NCBI GenBank assembly: GCA_015063685.1
Contig: SVTR01000021.1
Span: 1-55,996, forward strand
From: Oscillospiraceae bacterium
Lineage (GTDB): Bacteria; Bacillota; Clostridia; Oscillospirales; CAG-272
Direction: 5' to 3'
DNA: 55,996 nt
Shown: positions 16,915 through 25,484 of the stretch, piece after piece
How positions within the stretch are numbered: the first letter of the stretch is position 1
How the letters are laid out: each line of letters opens with the position of its first letter
Made by a program: the position numbers and the translations under genes
Notes under the pieces: generated by a model
The model's input: only the letters and a program-made list of their open reading frames with translations
Database searches by the model: none
What the model was told of the DNA's origin: nothing

Positions 16915-18090
16915 ATGAATCATATCCAATCCGCCGACAAGCAATACGTGGCCAACACCTATAACCGCTTCCCCGTGACCATTGTCTCGGGCAAGGGCTC
17001 CGAGGTCTATGACGAGAACGGCAAGCGTTATATCGACATGGGCTCGGGCATCGGCGTCACCGCCATGGGGATTGCCGACGACCAATGGGTCGCCGCCGTC
17101 ACCGAACAACTGGGCAAGGTGCAGCATATGTCCAATCTGTACTACACCGAGCCATGCGCAAAGCTGGCCGAGCTGCTCTGCACCCGCACGGGCATGAGCA
17201 AGGTATTCTTCGCCAACTCGGGTGCCGAGGCCAACGAGTGCGCCATTAAGGTGGCGAGAAAGTACGCCGCCGAGCATAAGGGCGAGGATTGCTACACCAT
17301 CGTGACACTGGAAAAATCCTTCCATGGCCGTACCTTAACCACCCTGGCCGCCACGGGACAGGATCATTTCCACAAGCTGTTCCATCCCCTGACCCCCGGC
17401 TTTGTCCACACCCCTGCCAATGATTTCGAGGCCTTCAAGACCACCGTAGAGACTGTGGGCACCGATAAAGTGGCGGGCATCATGCTGGAGTGCGTGCAGG
17501 GTGAGGGCGGTGTCATCGCCCTGGACAAGGATTTCGTGGTGTCCGTGGCCGAGTACGCCAAGGCTCACGATATCATCCTCATCATCGACGAGGTGCAGAC
17601 AGGCAACGGCCGTACCGGCGCGCTGTACGCTTATATGAATTTCGGTATCACCCCCGACGTGGTATCTACCGCCAAGGGACTGGGCGGCGGCCTGCCTTTG
17701 GGCGCTACCCTCATGTCCGAGAAGGTGCAGGACGTGCTGGGCTTTGGCGACCACGGCTCCACCTTCGGCGGCAACCCCATCGCCTGCGCGGGGGCTGTGT
17801 CCGTCATTGGGCGTATAGACGAGGCGTTTTTGGCCGACGTTCGTGCCAAGAGCGAGTATGTATTCTCCGCTTTGGAAGGCGCTGAAGGCGTGGAGTCCGT
17901 CAGCGGCATGGGACTGATGATCGGTATCAAGACCGTCAAGCCTGCGGGTGAGGTGCTCAAGGCTTGTATGGACAAGGGCGTGCTGTGCCTCACCGCCAAG
18001 GACAAGGTGAGACTTTTGCCCGCGCTGAATATCCCCATGGACGTACTGAAGGAGGCCGTGGAGATCATCAAAGCGGCGTGCAAAGCGTAA
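16915..18090 (+). CDS. argD: Acetylornithine aminotransferase
   Basis: 391 residues, a class-III PLP aminotransferase of normal length. It converts N-acetylglutamate semialdehyde to N-acetylornithine. Seen: the PLP phosphate loop NSGAEANE (about 102-109), IIDEVQTGNGRTG (about 222), and the Schiff-base Lys in STAKGLGGGLPLG (about 247-250). An AAAGAGGTATTCTC site precedes ATG 16915. It completes the acetyl cycle with argCJB; argF, argG and argH are not in the window. A terminator follows 10 bp after the stop. Confidence 0.95.
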   Translation: MNHIQSADKQYVANTYNRFPVTIVSGKGSEVYDENGKRYIDMGSGIGVTAMGIADDQWVAAVTEQLGKVQHMSNLYYTEPCAKLAELLCTRTGMSKVFFANSGAEANECAIKVARKYAAEHKGEDCYTIVTLEKSFHGRTLTTLAATGQDHFHKLFHPLTPGFVHTPANDFEAFKTTVETVGTDKVAGIMLECVQGEGGVIALDKDFVVSVAEYAKAHDIILIIDEVQTGNGRTGALYAYMNFGITPDVVSTAKGLGGGLPLGATLMSEKVQDVLGFGDHGSTFGGNPIACAGAVSVIGRIDEAFLADVRAKSEYVFSALEGAEGVESVSGMGLMIGIKTVKPAGEVLKACMDKGVLCLTAKDKVRLLPALNIPMDVLKEAVEIIKAACKA

Positions 18091-18100
18091 CACAAAAGGA

Positions 18101-18129
18101 AATCCCACCCGATAAGGGTGGGATTTTTG
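18101..18129 (+). terminator. Terminator of the arginine operon
   Basis: AATCCCACCC and GGGTGGGATT, a 10-bp perfect stem over GATAA, then TTTGA. Confidence 0.92.
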
Positions 18130-18135
18130 ACTTAT

Positions 18136-18298
18136 GGCCACCTCTAAAAACCCTCTCACCGACGAATCGGCGGCACTTTCTTCGGCACTTTTTCACAAAA
18201 TTCCTTCGCGTAGCTCCTGCTACGCGTGCAGAGTTTTGTTCAAATTGCCAAACAAATTGCTCGCCGCTCGTTCGGCGATAGAGTTATTAGAGATGCCC
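18136..18298. mobile_element. MITE-like element, copy A (163 bp)
   Basis: Ends GGCCACCTCTAAA and TTTAGAGATGCCC-like (here TATTAGAGATGCCC), the family terminal inverted repeats. Flanked by the 4-bp direct repeat TTAT (18132-18135 and 18299-18302). No open reading frame, so any transposase acts from elsewhere. It sits exactly at the stop codon of the convergent Xre gene. It is the most diverged copy. Confidence 0.82.
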
Positions 18299-18535
18299 TT
18301 ATATTTGACGTTTTTTGGGGTACAGACGGATGGGGACATGAGTGAGCCCTGCGAGATAATCGAGACTAACGTTGTAATATTTTGCAAGCGTCATAAAATG
18401 GTGCATGGGCAGTTCTCTTTCGCCTCGTTCGTATCGGCTGTATTGATTTTGCTTCATGTTAAGAACCTCGGCGATCTCGGCTTGGGTTTTGTCGGCATCC
18501 TCTCGCAGATCGCGTAAGCGTTGATAATACTTCAT
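18299..18535 (-). CDS. Small Xre-family HTH regulator
   Basis: 78 residues. A single helix-turn-helix domain fills most of the protein: KTQAEIAEVLNMKQNQYSRYERGERELP (about 16-43) is a textbook Xre motif, followed by MHHFMTLAKYYNVSLDYLAG. The start at 18535 has an AAGGAGAT site. It is divergent from the DUF6809-like gene; a 9-bp inverted repeat over the intervening promoter is the obvious operator. Its stop codon coincides with the target duplication of MITE copy A; the pre-insertion site would give the same stop, so the protein is not truncated. Confidence 0.92.
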   Translation of the reverse strand: MKYYQRLRDLREDADKTQAEIAEVLNMKQNQYSRYERGERELPMHHFMTLAKYYNVSLDYLAGLTHVPIRLYPKKRQI

Positions 18536-18583
18536 GGCGTTATCTCCTTGCATTAATTGCTTGCGAGGACATTTTATCATAAT

Positions 18584-18618
18584 ACCGTTTGGGACTATTG
18601 ACTTTAATACCAAACGGT
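18584..18618. promoter_or_regulatory. Candidate operator: ACCGTTTGG ... CCAAACGGT
   Basis: Perfect 9-bp inverted repeat (18584-18592 and 18610-18618) with 17 bp between the arms. The right arm lies between the -35 and -10 of the rightward promoter and the left arm just upstream of it, so a bound dimer or pair of dimers would cover the promoter. The divergent Xre protein is the likely ligand. Confidence 0.7.
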
Positions 18619-18626
18619 GCTATAAT
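18598..18626 (+). promoter_or_regulatory. Promoter of the DUF6809-like gene
   Basis: TTGACT (18598-18603) and TATAAT (18621-18626), 17-bp spacer, embedded in the inverted repeat. Confidence 0.85.
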
Positions 18627-18653
18627 AAAAATGTATCCGAAAGGGGGAGAAAT

Positions 18654-18938
18654 ATGAAAACAATAATGGAACAATTATGGCAAGGAACAATGGAAGCACC
18701 GATCATAAAAATCCGAAAAAGCAAGACGTATCGGTTGCTTGCCGAAGATCATCTTGCGACTGTAGCTACTCTGCGAAATTATTTGTCGGAAGAATTGCAG
18801 GCAAAGCTGGATGAAGTGCTTGTATCTCACGATGCGCTATCATCATATTGTGAGCAACAGGCCTTTACATGCGGTGTGAGGTTCGGTATGCAAATACTTA
18901 AAGAGGCGGAAGTTCAGAAAGATGATCCGAAAAAGTAG
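18654..18938 (+). CDS. Small DUF6809-like protein
   Basis: 94 residues, helical and charged. It opens MEQLWQGTMEAP and ends with a segment like SSYCEQQAFTCGVRFGMQIL. This start-with-MEQLY/W and end-with-FxxGFRLG arrangement is what I associate with DUF6809, small proteins of unknown function common in mobile and accessory regions of Clostridia. The AAGGGGGAG site before 18654 decides the start. Regulated, by position, by the divergent Xre protein. MITE copy B lies 23 bp after its stop. Confidence 0.7.
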   Translation: MKTIMEQLWQGTMEAPIIKIRKSKTYRLLAEDHLATVATLRNYLSEELQAKLDEVLVSHDALSSYCEQQAFTCGVRFGMQILKEAEVQKDDPKK

Positions 18939-18961
18939 AAATGTCACTCCGATTTATAAGT

Positions 18962-18998
18962 GGGCATCTCTCCGCACGCTGAGTATTTAGAGATGCCC
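18962..18998. mobile_element. MITE-like element, copy B (37-bp short form)
   Basis: Only GGGCATCTC plus the last 28 bases of the element (ending GAGTATTTAGAGATGCCC) remain. It is nevertheless flanked by a perfect 4-bp direct repeat AAGT (18958-18961, 18999-19002). Either an internal deletion after insertion or transposition of a minimal element. Confidence 0.8.
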
Positions 18999-19018
18999 AA
19001 GTGATGATGGGCTTTTAC

Positions 19019-19047
19019 TTGACAAATCCCCCCGTTCGTTGTATAAT
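19019..19047 (+). promoter_or_regulatory. Promoter of the 19084 gene
   Basis: TTGACA (19019-19024) and TATAAT (19042-19047), 17-bp spacer, 17 bp after MITE copy B. Confidence 0.9.
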
Positions 19048-19083
19048 GAACAATAGCAAATTTTCCATAACAAGGAGCATCCC

Positions 19084-20388
19084 ATGACCATTTCGCAAAG
19101 CCTGATTTTCTCTGCCGCCACCACGGTGGCTCTCCCCAAAACCGAAGGCGTAGCCTTCAACCGATTCACCTTGACCTACACCGCCTCCCACGCCCTGCGC
19201 GGGACGCTGATCTATACCCAGGCGGGCAGGGAAGTGCATGATCCCTTCTTCCTGGAGCCCGGCACCCACGCTTTTTCTTGCGTGATCCTGGATTACCTGA
19301 AGGAGGTCACCGCCGAGGAGCCTTCGGCGCTGATCTTTGAACCCATTCCCGTCATGACGGGCAAAAATCCCGACACCTACGAGCATCCCGCCGAGGTGAG
19401 TCTGACCCTGGAGACGGTGGATTTTGAGGTCTATCCCGTGTACAATAACCACACCGACAACACCTATTACCTGGAAAACGAGCGCTACAAGCTGGGCATT
19501 CGCATGAACTGGGGCGGCGGCGTCAACTATATCGAGGATTATCGGGGCAAGCTTCCCGGGGTGAAGAACATCATCAACCAGTTTGACACGGGACGCCTGA
19601 TCCAGCAGTCCTACTACGGCATCAGCGCCCACGACGGTTACCAGCCCGAGGTGTTCAACAACAGCCGCTGGGTCTATAACCCCGTACAGGGCGGCGATCA
19701 GCACAGCAACCACAGCCGCATCATTGATGTTGTGGTCAAGGATCATGCCGTGTATATCAAATCCCAACCCCAGGACTGGTCTATGAACGGCCGTATCACC
19801 CCCAGCTACATGGAAAACACCTATATTCTGGATGGCGATTATATCCGCGTGGACAATCGCTTTACCGACTTTTCGGGCTGGCTCCATCCCTGCACTGCCC
19901 AGGAGGTACCCGCCTTCTATACCGTCAGCTGTCTCGACCGCTTTACCTGGTACGGCGGCACCAAGCCCTGGACGGGGGATAAGCTGTCGGTGCGTACCGA
20001 TCTGAACTTCTGGGGAGATCCTAAATATGCGCAGGATTCCGCCTTCCATATCCGTGAAAGCAACACCGAAACCTGGTGTGCCTGGACCAACACCGACGCC
20101 GATTACGGCCTCGGCCTGTACGTCCCCAACACCGACTACTATACGGGCGGCCGCCATATGTACGATCATTCCCCCGATCCCATGAGCGCTTCCTGCAATT
20201 ACGTGGCGCCGCTGGTTGCCGTGCAGATCAAGCCCTTTACCCCCATTGAGTACAGCTACCTCATGACGGCGGGCTCGGTCAGCGAGATCCGCGAAAAATT
20301 TACCGAGGCCAAGGATTTTGCCGATAACGCTTCTTTGAAAAACAACGGCCGCTCCATGCGCGTGCCTGATGACTATTCAGGTCAGTGA
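19084..20388 (+). CDS. Unrecognised beta-rich protein, possibly carbohydrate-active
   Basis: 434 residues, no signal peptide, very rich in Tyr, Trp, Asn and Asp. The first 115 residues look like a beta-sandwich. The rest contains MNWGGGVNYIED (about 141-152), DTGRLIQQSYYG (about 169) and WCAWTNTDADYGLGLY (about 331), a texture typical of mutarotase-like or glycan-processing beta-sandwich proteins. I cannot assign a family or catalytic residues. It has its own strong promoter and is followed by a solute-binding lipoprotein after 37 bp, so the two are probably co-transcribed as part of the glycan-use region. Confidence 0.6.
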   Translation: MTISQSLIFSAATTVALPKTEGVAFNRFTLTYTASHALRGTLIYTQAGREVHDPFFLEPGTHAFSCVILDYLKEVTAEEPSALIFEPIPVMTGKNPDTYEHPAEVSLTLETVDFEVYPVYNNHTDNTYYLENERYKLGIRMNWGGGVNYIEDYRGKLPGVKNIINQFDTGRLIQQSYYGISAHDGYQPEVFNNSRWVYNPVQGGDQHSNHSRIIDVVVKDHAVYIKSQPQDWSMNGRITPSYMENTYILDGDYIRVDNRFTDFSGWLHPCTAQEVPAFYTVSCLDRFTWYGGTKPWTGDKLSVRTDLNFWGDPKYAQDSAFHIRESNTETWCAWTNTDADYGLGLYVPNTDYYTGGRHMYDHSPDPMSASCNYVAPLVAVQIKPFTPIEYSYLMTAGSVSEIREKFTEAKDFADNASLKNNGRSMRVPDDYSGQ

Positions 20389-20425
20389 CCTTTAAAATAT
20401 ATTGACTTTTTTAAGGAGGAACAGC

Positions 20426-22147
20426 ATGAAAGTGACAAAGCTTTTAAGCCTTTTGCTGGCGACGTTGATGGTTGTGAGCACCTTCACCGCCTGCGATCTG
20501 TTTTCGGGCAGCATCGATGTCGAAATACGTGGAGAAAAGGAAACTTCACGTGTTGACGTGACCGATGCGCCTACGGAAGCCCCCACAGAGGTGCCCACAG
20601 AGGTGCCCACGGAGGTACCCACCGAGGCACCCACCGAGGCACCCACCGAGGCACCCACCGAGGCACCTACCGAGGCACCCACCGAGGCACCCACCGAGGT
20701 ACCCACCGAGGCACCTACCGAAGTGCCCACCGAAGTACCTACGGAGGCGCCCACCGAGCCCGAAACCGAGGCCGAGACCAAGACTCCCGCAGAGGAAGCG
20801 CTTGACCGTTTGAACGGCACCGATTGGGGCGGCGATGAGTTTGGCATTTTGTACGTTAAAGATATCGCCGGCTATGAGGAAGAGAATGAGGGCCAACAGG
20901 GCGGATCCGTGCTCAGCGATGCTGTGTACGAAAGAAACCTTCAACTGGAGGAACGGTGTCATCTGGATCTTGTGACCATTCCTGCCACCCTTGGTGAGTA
21001 TACGGCAAAGGTGCTAACGGAAGTTCATACCAACACGGGAGATTTTGATCTCATTTCCGCGCCCCTGTACAGCACCTTGAGTATGGCTACTTCCAACTAC
21101 CTCTACGACTATAACGAGTTGGATATTGACTACGAGCAGGACTGGTGGGATGCAGGCACATTGGACTTCTCTCTGGCGGGGCACACCTTCTTCATGAACG
21201 GCAGCTACGGCACCGTGGATAAGGATGTGACCTTTGTCATGATGTTCAACAAAGAGATGCAAGAGGAGTTGCAAAAGTACCATAGAAGGGAAGATCTCTA
21301 TGAAGTGGTGGAAAGCAATAGATGGACGTTGCACTATTTTCATTCTGCCATTCAAGAGATTGGCTATGACCGCGATGGTGATGGTAAAATGACGGAACAG
21401 GATGTTTATGGCTTTGCAACGGTTCAGAACGGTCTCGAGTCCTTCTTCTACGGAGCCGACTTGAAGTATGTCAACAATGGCCGCGCCTTGGATGAGCCTG
21501 AGCTCGCACTTTCGGACGAGGATCAGATGGAGAAGGCTCAGTCTGTTTTGAAGCTTGCGCAGTCTATCGTCCACGAGAATACCAGTTCTTATCGCGTCAA
21601 TACTTTTGTTGCTGAACCCGGTCAGGAGATGAACTCCTTGAATATGTTCGTAGAAGATCGCGTGCTGTTTTATTGCGAGGCGGCCACCTATCTGCACCGT
21701 TTGAATCAAAGTATTGGCGGGGGCTACGGCGTATTGCCCATGCCCAAGTATAGCAAGGACCAAGCCAATTATACCACCTGGACGCACAGCATCGGCTCTA
21801 CCTTGAGTATGCCTGCTACTGTTGTGGATGAGGTGAGAAATAAAAACATGGCCGCCGTATTGGAAACCTACGCGGTGCTTTCGCAAATGTATGTGGAGCC
21901 TGCTTATATCGAATCGCGGATTGGCAGGAACGGCGTCTGTGATGAGAATGATGTCGCTATGCTGGAGATCATCTACGATCACCGCGTTTATGATATGGGT
22001 GAATATGCAGAAACGTTTGGCTTCGATTCGATATTTGCTGAGTGCGTGTATAATAACTCCAGCCAGTTTAAGCAAAAGTACCACGGTATAGGTAAAAGTT
22101 TCGTCAAGCGAGTGTATAAGCTGCTGGACAAACTGTGGGACAATTAA
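20426..22147 (+). CDS. Solute-binding-like lipoprotein with a 16-unit (A/V)PTE tether
   Basis: 573 residues. Signal peptide and lipobox (STFTAC, about Cys23), then 16 consecutive (A/V)PTE tetrapeptides (residues 48-111) forming a long acidic Pro-rich stalk. The remaining 450 residues resemble extracellular solute-binding proteins: WGGDEFGILYV, SDAVYERNLQLEERC, FFMNGSYG and WTHSIGSTLSMP. The paralogue at 26830 shares the same landmarks (INDAVYERNVTLEESC, FFMNGALN, WTHDSGSTLSV). No ABC permease or ATPase is encoded nearby, so the partner is elsewhere or it only captures glycan at the surface. AAGGAGGAACAGC before ATG 20426 sets the start. Confidence 0.85.
   Translation: MKVTKLLSLLLATLMVVSTFTACDLFSGSIDVEIRGEKETSRVDVTDAPTEAPTEVPTEVPTEVPTEAPTEAPTEAPTEAPTEAPTEAPTEVPTEAPTEVPTEVPTEAPTEPETEAETKTPAEEALDRLNGTDWGGDEFGILYVKDIAGYEEENEGQQGGSVLSDAVYERNLQLEERCHLDLVTIPATLGEYTAKVLTEVHTNTGDFDLISAPLYSTLSMATSNYLYDYNELDIDYEQDWWDAGTLDFSLAGHTFFMNGSYGTVDKDVTFVMMFNKEMQEELQKYHRREDLYEVVESNRWTLHYFHSAIQEIGYDRDGDGKMTEQDVYGFATVQNGLESFFYGADLKYVNNGRALDEPELALSDEDQMEKAQSVLKLAQSIVHENTSSYRVNTFVAEPGQEMNSLNMFVEDRVLFYCEAATYLHRLNQSIGGGYGVLPMPKYSKDQANYTTWTHSIGSTLSMPATVVDEVRNKNMAAVLETYAVLSQMYVEPAYIESRIGRNGVCDENDVAMLEIIYDHRVYDMGEYAETFGFDSIFAECVYNNSSQFKQKYHGIGKSFVKRVYKLLDKLWDN
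20567..20758. repeat. 12-bp in-gene tandem repeat, 16 units
   Basis: Sixteen units of a consensus GCACCCACCGAG encode (A/V)PTE. Several adjacent units are identical, so slippage could change tether length. An independent lipoprotein gene at 46825 carries the same array with the same copy number. Confidence 0.95.
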
Positions 22148-22153
22148 TTTCCC

Positions 22154-22187
22154 GGGACGGATCACTTAAGTGATCCGTCCCTTTTTC
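22154..22187 (+). terminator. Terminator of the solute-binding gene
   Basis: Perfect palindrome GGGACGGATCACTT/AAGTGATCCGTCCC followed by TTTTTC. Confidence 0.93.
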
Positions 22188-22229
22188 TGTGCTATATGCT
22201 CATCATTTTCTGAAATTTCACGGCTTCTG

Positions 22230-22258
22230 TTGACAGTATGCATAAAATATGATAAAAT
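22230..22258 (+). promoter_or_regulatory. Promoter of the 22290 gene
   Basis: TTGACA (22230-22235) and TAAAAT (22253-22258) with a 17-bp spacer. Confidence 0.75.
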
Positions 22259-22289
22259 GAATTCATAAAATCAGAAAGGAGACCGATCT

Positions 22290-25200
22290 ATGAAATGCAG
22301 ACGCTCTCTTGGGCGTGTTTCAGCCTTCCTTTTAGCTGCCTTGTTGCTTTTTTCTGCCTGTAGCGGCGATGATCCTACCGAGGAAACCTCCGGAGAGACA
22401 CTTTCGGAAACTGTTGGAGAGATCCGGGAGGAAACTGCGGCCGACACCGTTATAGAAACAACTGCGGCCACGGAAATTGAGACCTACGAGGTGGCAGGGG
22501 AAACCGTTGTCGATACTGCGGATACCGCCGCGGATACCGCCGCAGATACCGCCGTGGATACCGCCGCGGAGCCATACGAGCCGACGACCGATCCCTCTTT
22601 GGAAACAACGGAAGATATCAACGTTCCCAAAACCGAAGGCTACGTTCTTTCCTCCGATCTGGTTGTCCCCGAGTACACCTTTGACGAGGAGCTTAAGATT
22701 TTTGAATATCCTTTTGTGGACAGAGATGCCTCAGGGGAGATCTACCAGATCATGAATGACCCGGTGGTTGAAGGCGGTAAGCTGACCTTCAAGCACAACG
22801 GAGTCAACGGTCTTTATGCCACGGTGCAATCCTCGGGGCGCGGCAGTACGACTTACGAATTTGACCTCACCTACGGTTGTCCCGCCGATACCGCGCCCTG
22901 GCTCACATGCTTCTTAGGTCTCCGTCTTCATGAGGCCAAGGTGGACGCTACGGGAAAGAGCGGCGTGTGGTTGGCCTTCCGCAATGACGAGATCGGTATT
23001 CGCACGGGAGACTGGGCCGGTGTCACCTATACCAAAGTCAACGCTACCTTCGACGATGGAGAGCGGGTGACGGTGGTGGATGATCCCGCCACCAACACGA
23101 TCACGGTCTATACCCGCAATGAGGCGGCAGAGCTGACCGAGATCGCTCACATCAAGGTCACCGATACCCATATTGAGCTCTACGGGGAGGACGGAGATAC
23201 CTCTGCTGTCCGAGACCCCATCATCAACGGGATTCCCAAGGGCGGATATTGCTATTTTTGGTCCCACTGCATCGTTGGCTCAGCCACCCTGGAAAACGTG
23301 AATATGAAGATCTCCCGCTCGGTGGGCAATACCGACAATAACGGTATCGTTCCCGCCAACCGTGACCTGCTGGCCGATACGTGGGTGGGCACCGATGGCG
23401 CGGATCGCACCGTGACCTCCGAGGGCACGGTCACGCCCCGTGACCGCAAGGTGGGTATCTTCTATTTCCTTTGGCATGAGGCCAACATGAATGGCCTGCC
23501 CATCTACGACCATACCAAGGCCTACCTGGAGGGCGGCATGACGGGTCTGTGGGACGAGATCGTCAGTGGCCCCTTGGGATTTGCCCACTACTGGGCCGAG
23601 CCCTATTTTGGTTACTATGCCTCCGACGATGAGTGGGTACTGCGTAAGCACGCTGCCCAGCTTACCGCGGCGGGCGTGGATTTTGTTTACTTTGATGCTA
23701 CCAACGGCATTCTTTACGAGCAGAGCTATGAGGCTGTGCTCCGCGTGTGGAGTCAAATGCGCGCCGAGGGCTTGGATACCCCACAGGTGGCTTTTTTGAT
23801 CCAGAACAACAACCAGGAGCTCATGGCCCTGTGGGGCAATCTCTACGAGGGTGATCGCTACGAGGACTTGTGGTTCCGATGGGACAATAAACCCCTGCTC
23901 TTGGTGACAGGAGATCTTGACATGCCCAATGAGCTGAAGGATTTCTTCACGATCCGCTATTCTTGGGCTAATTCCGACTCTTGGTATACCCGACGCCGCG
24001 GTGTGGGGTGCTGGCCTTGGGCACATATGTACCCCCAGAAGCCGGGTTACGCTTTGGATGAAAACGGTGAGCGCTATGCCGAGCAGATGGTGGTCATGTG
24101 CGGTTACTGGGCCAACGGATCCAACGGCACCAACGGTGGCCGCAGCTACAATCGCGCCGACCGAGGCATCCCCAAATATGAAGGCTCATGGGATCTGGGG
24201 TTTGCGCTCATGGACACCACCTCCGGACTGGGGTTGGCCTTTGCCGAGCAATTTGGTAAGGCGATGGAGACCGATCCTGAGCTTGTCATGATCACAGGCT
24301 GGAATGAGTGGTGGGCAGGTCGTTGGCAGGGCGCTCCCGCCATTGGTCAGACCATTGCCGGTGGCTATATGGTCTCCCATGACCCCGCCGCCAAGGAACA
24401 CCACTACTACGTAGACTGCTTCAATCCCGAGTATTCCCGGGATATTGAGGCCATGAAGGGTGGCTATACTGACAACTACTACAACCAGATGGTGAGCTTC
24501 ATTCGTCAATATAAGGGCGCTCGGGACGTGGAGACTGCCTTCGGCCAATGGGCCATCGACATGGAGGGATCGGCAGGTCAATGGTATGCCGTAGGCCCTG
24601 AGTACCGCGACGCGCAGTATGACACCGCCCACCGCGACCATCCCGCCCACGTGGGTGGACTGCACTATACCAACGTGTCGGGACGAAACGACATTGTCAC
24701 CGCTAAGGTGTCGAGCGACGACACCTACCTTTACTTCTACGTGGAGTGCGCCGATACCATCACCACCAATGATAACAAATCCCCCAACTGGATGAATCTT
24801 TACGTCAATGCCGATTGCGATGACAGTACCGGCTGGTTCGGCTATGATTTCATCATCAACCGTGCACAGAGCGAGACCTTGGTCTCTGTGGAGAAATTTA
24901 TAGGCACTGACAAGTGGGTCATGGAGACCGCCGGCAGCGGTCTGTATGCCCTCAAGGATAACATCCTTCAGATCAAGGTGCATAAATCTCTTTTGGGCGT
25001 AGGGGATACTTTCGATTTCAAGTGGGCGGATAATTCCGTCATGACGGGAGATATCATGCACTTCACCGATCTGGGCGACGCCGCTCCCGATGGCCGTCTC
25101 AATTACCGTTATACCACGAAAGCAACCGTCGGAAAGCTCCCCGAGGGGCTGACCTCCGATATGGTGGTGCTGAAGGCTAATGGCTACAATGCCTATGTGG

Positions 25201-25484
25201 ACGGCAGGGAGGTTCGTCTTGTGGCTGACAACACGAAAGGCGTGGCTATCGCCTCGGGCTATGATCTGTGGTTGCCCGTTGCGTTTGCAAATTCTGTTCT
25301 CGGGCTTGATACGGCTGCTATCGAAGCAATCAACCACTATGGTGTGGACTATGTCAAAGCCGACGATCTGATCGAGGGGGCAGGGAAGCGTATCACGGTG
25401 ACCACCGATGGATTGATCGTGATCGCGGAGGAGATCATCACCGATGAATCCCTGCTGTATACGCTGTATAGAGCGTTGCATTAA
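22290..25484 (+). CDS. Large glycoside-hydrolase-like lipoprotein (GH99/GH71-like barrel) with CBM9-like domain
   Basis: 1064 residues. Signal peptide and lipobox (LLLFSAC, about Cys20); Thr/Glu/Asp tether with a (T)AAD/TAVD repeat (about 72-92); a beta-sandwich domain (about 140-375); a (beta/alpha)8-type domain opening KVGIFYFLWHEA (about 387), with GVDFVYFDATNG (about 465) and ITGWNEWWAG (about 667), the last resembling the acid-bearing motif of GH99/WbsX and GH71-type enzymes. A CBM9-like domain (about 750-940) follows, then a copper-amine-oxidase-N-like stalk domain (about 957-1053; VDGREVRLVAD, LWLPVAFANSVLG). Likely a cell-surface glycan hydrolase; substrate unknown. A shorter relative lies at 48049. 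The stop codon lies within the left edge of a long palindromic repeat. Confidence 0.78.
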   Translation: MKCRRSLGRVSAFLLAALLLFSACSGDDPTEETSGETLSETVGEIREETAADTVIETTAATEIETYEVAGETVVDTADTAADTAADTAVDTAAEPYEPTTDPSLETTEDINVPKTEGYVLSSDLVVPEYTFDEELKIFEYPFVDRDASGEIYQIMNDPVVEGGKLTFKHNGVNGLYATVQSSGRGSTTYEFDLTYGCPADTAPWLTCFLGLRLHEAKVDATGKSGVWLAFRNDEIGIRTGDWAGVTYTKVNATFDDGERVTVVDDPATNTITVYTRNEAAELTEIAHIKVTDTHIELYGEDGDTSAVRDPIINGIPKGGYCYFWSHCIVGSATLENVNMKISRSVGNTDNNGIVPANRDLLADTWVGTDGADRTVTSEGTVTPRDRKVGIFYFLWHEANMNGLPIYDHTKAYLEGGMTGLWDEIVSGPLGFAHYWAEPYFGYYASDDEWVLRKHAAQLTAAGVDFVYFDATNGILYEQSYEAVLRVWSQMRAEGLDTPQVAFLIQNNNQELMALWGNLYEGDRYEDLWFRWDNKPLLLVTGDLDMPNELKDFFTIRYSWANSDSWYTRRRGVGCWPWAHMYPQKPGYALDENGERYAEQMVVMCGYWANGSNGTNGGRSYNRADRGIPKYEGSWDLGFALMDTTSGLGLAFAEQFGKAMETDPELVMITGWNEWWAGRWQGAPAIGQTIAGGYMVSHDPAAKEHHYYVDCFNPEYSRDIEAMKGGYTDNYYNQMVSFIRQYKGARDVETAFGQWAIDMEGSAGQWYAVGPEYRDAQYDTAHRDHPAHVGGLHYTNVSGRNDIVTAKVSSDDTYLYFYVECADTITTNDNKSPNWMNLYVNADCDDSTGWFGYDFIINRAQSETLVSVEKFIGTDKWVMETAGSGLYALKDNILQIKVHKSLLGVGDTFDFKWADNSVMTGDIMHFTDLGDAAPDGRLNYRYTTKATVGKLPEGLTSDMVVLKANGYNAYVDGREVRLVADNTKGVAIASGYDLWLPVAFANSVLGLDTAAIEAINHYGVDYVKADDLIEGAGKRITVTTDGLIVIAEEIITDESLLYTLYRALH

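Noticed and set aside
18136..18998. A complete insertion sequence around the Xre/DUF6809-like genes
   Set aside because: The two MITE copies flanking these genes have different target duplications (TTAT and AAGT), so they inserted separately and do not bound one composite transposon.
20392..20962. Minus-strand reading frames rich in VGAS/VGTS or GGCLGG repeats opposite the solute-binding gene
   Set aside because: They are the complement of the (A/V)PTE repeat array of a clear lipoprotein gene, with no ribosome binding site and no family features.
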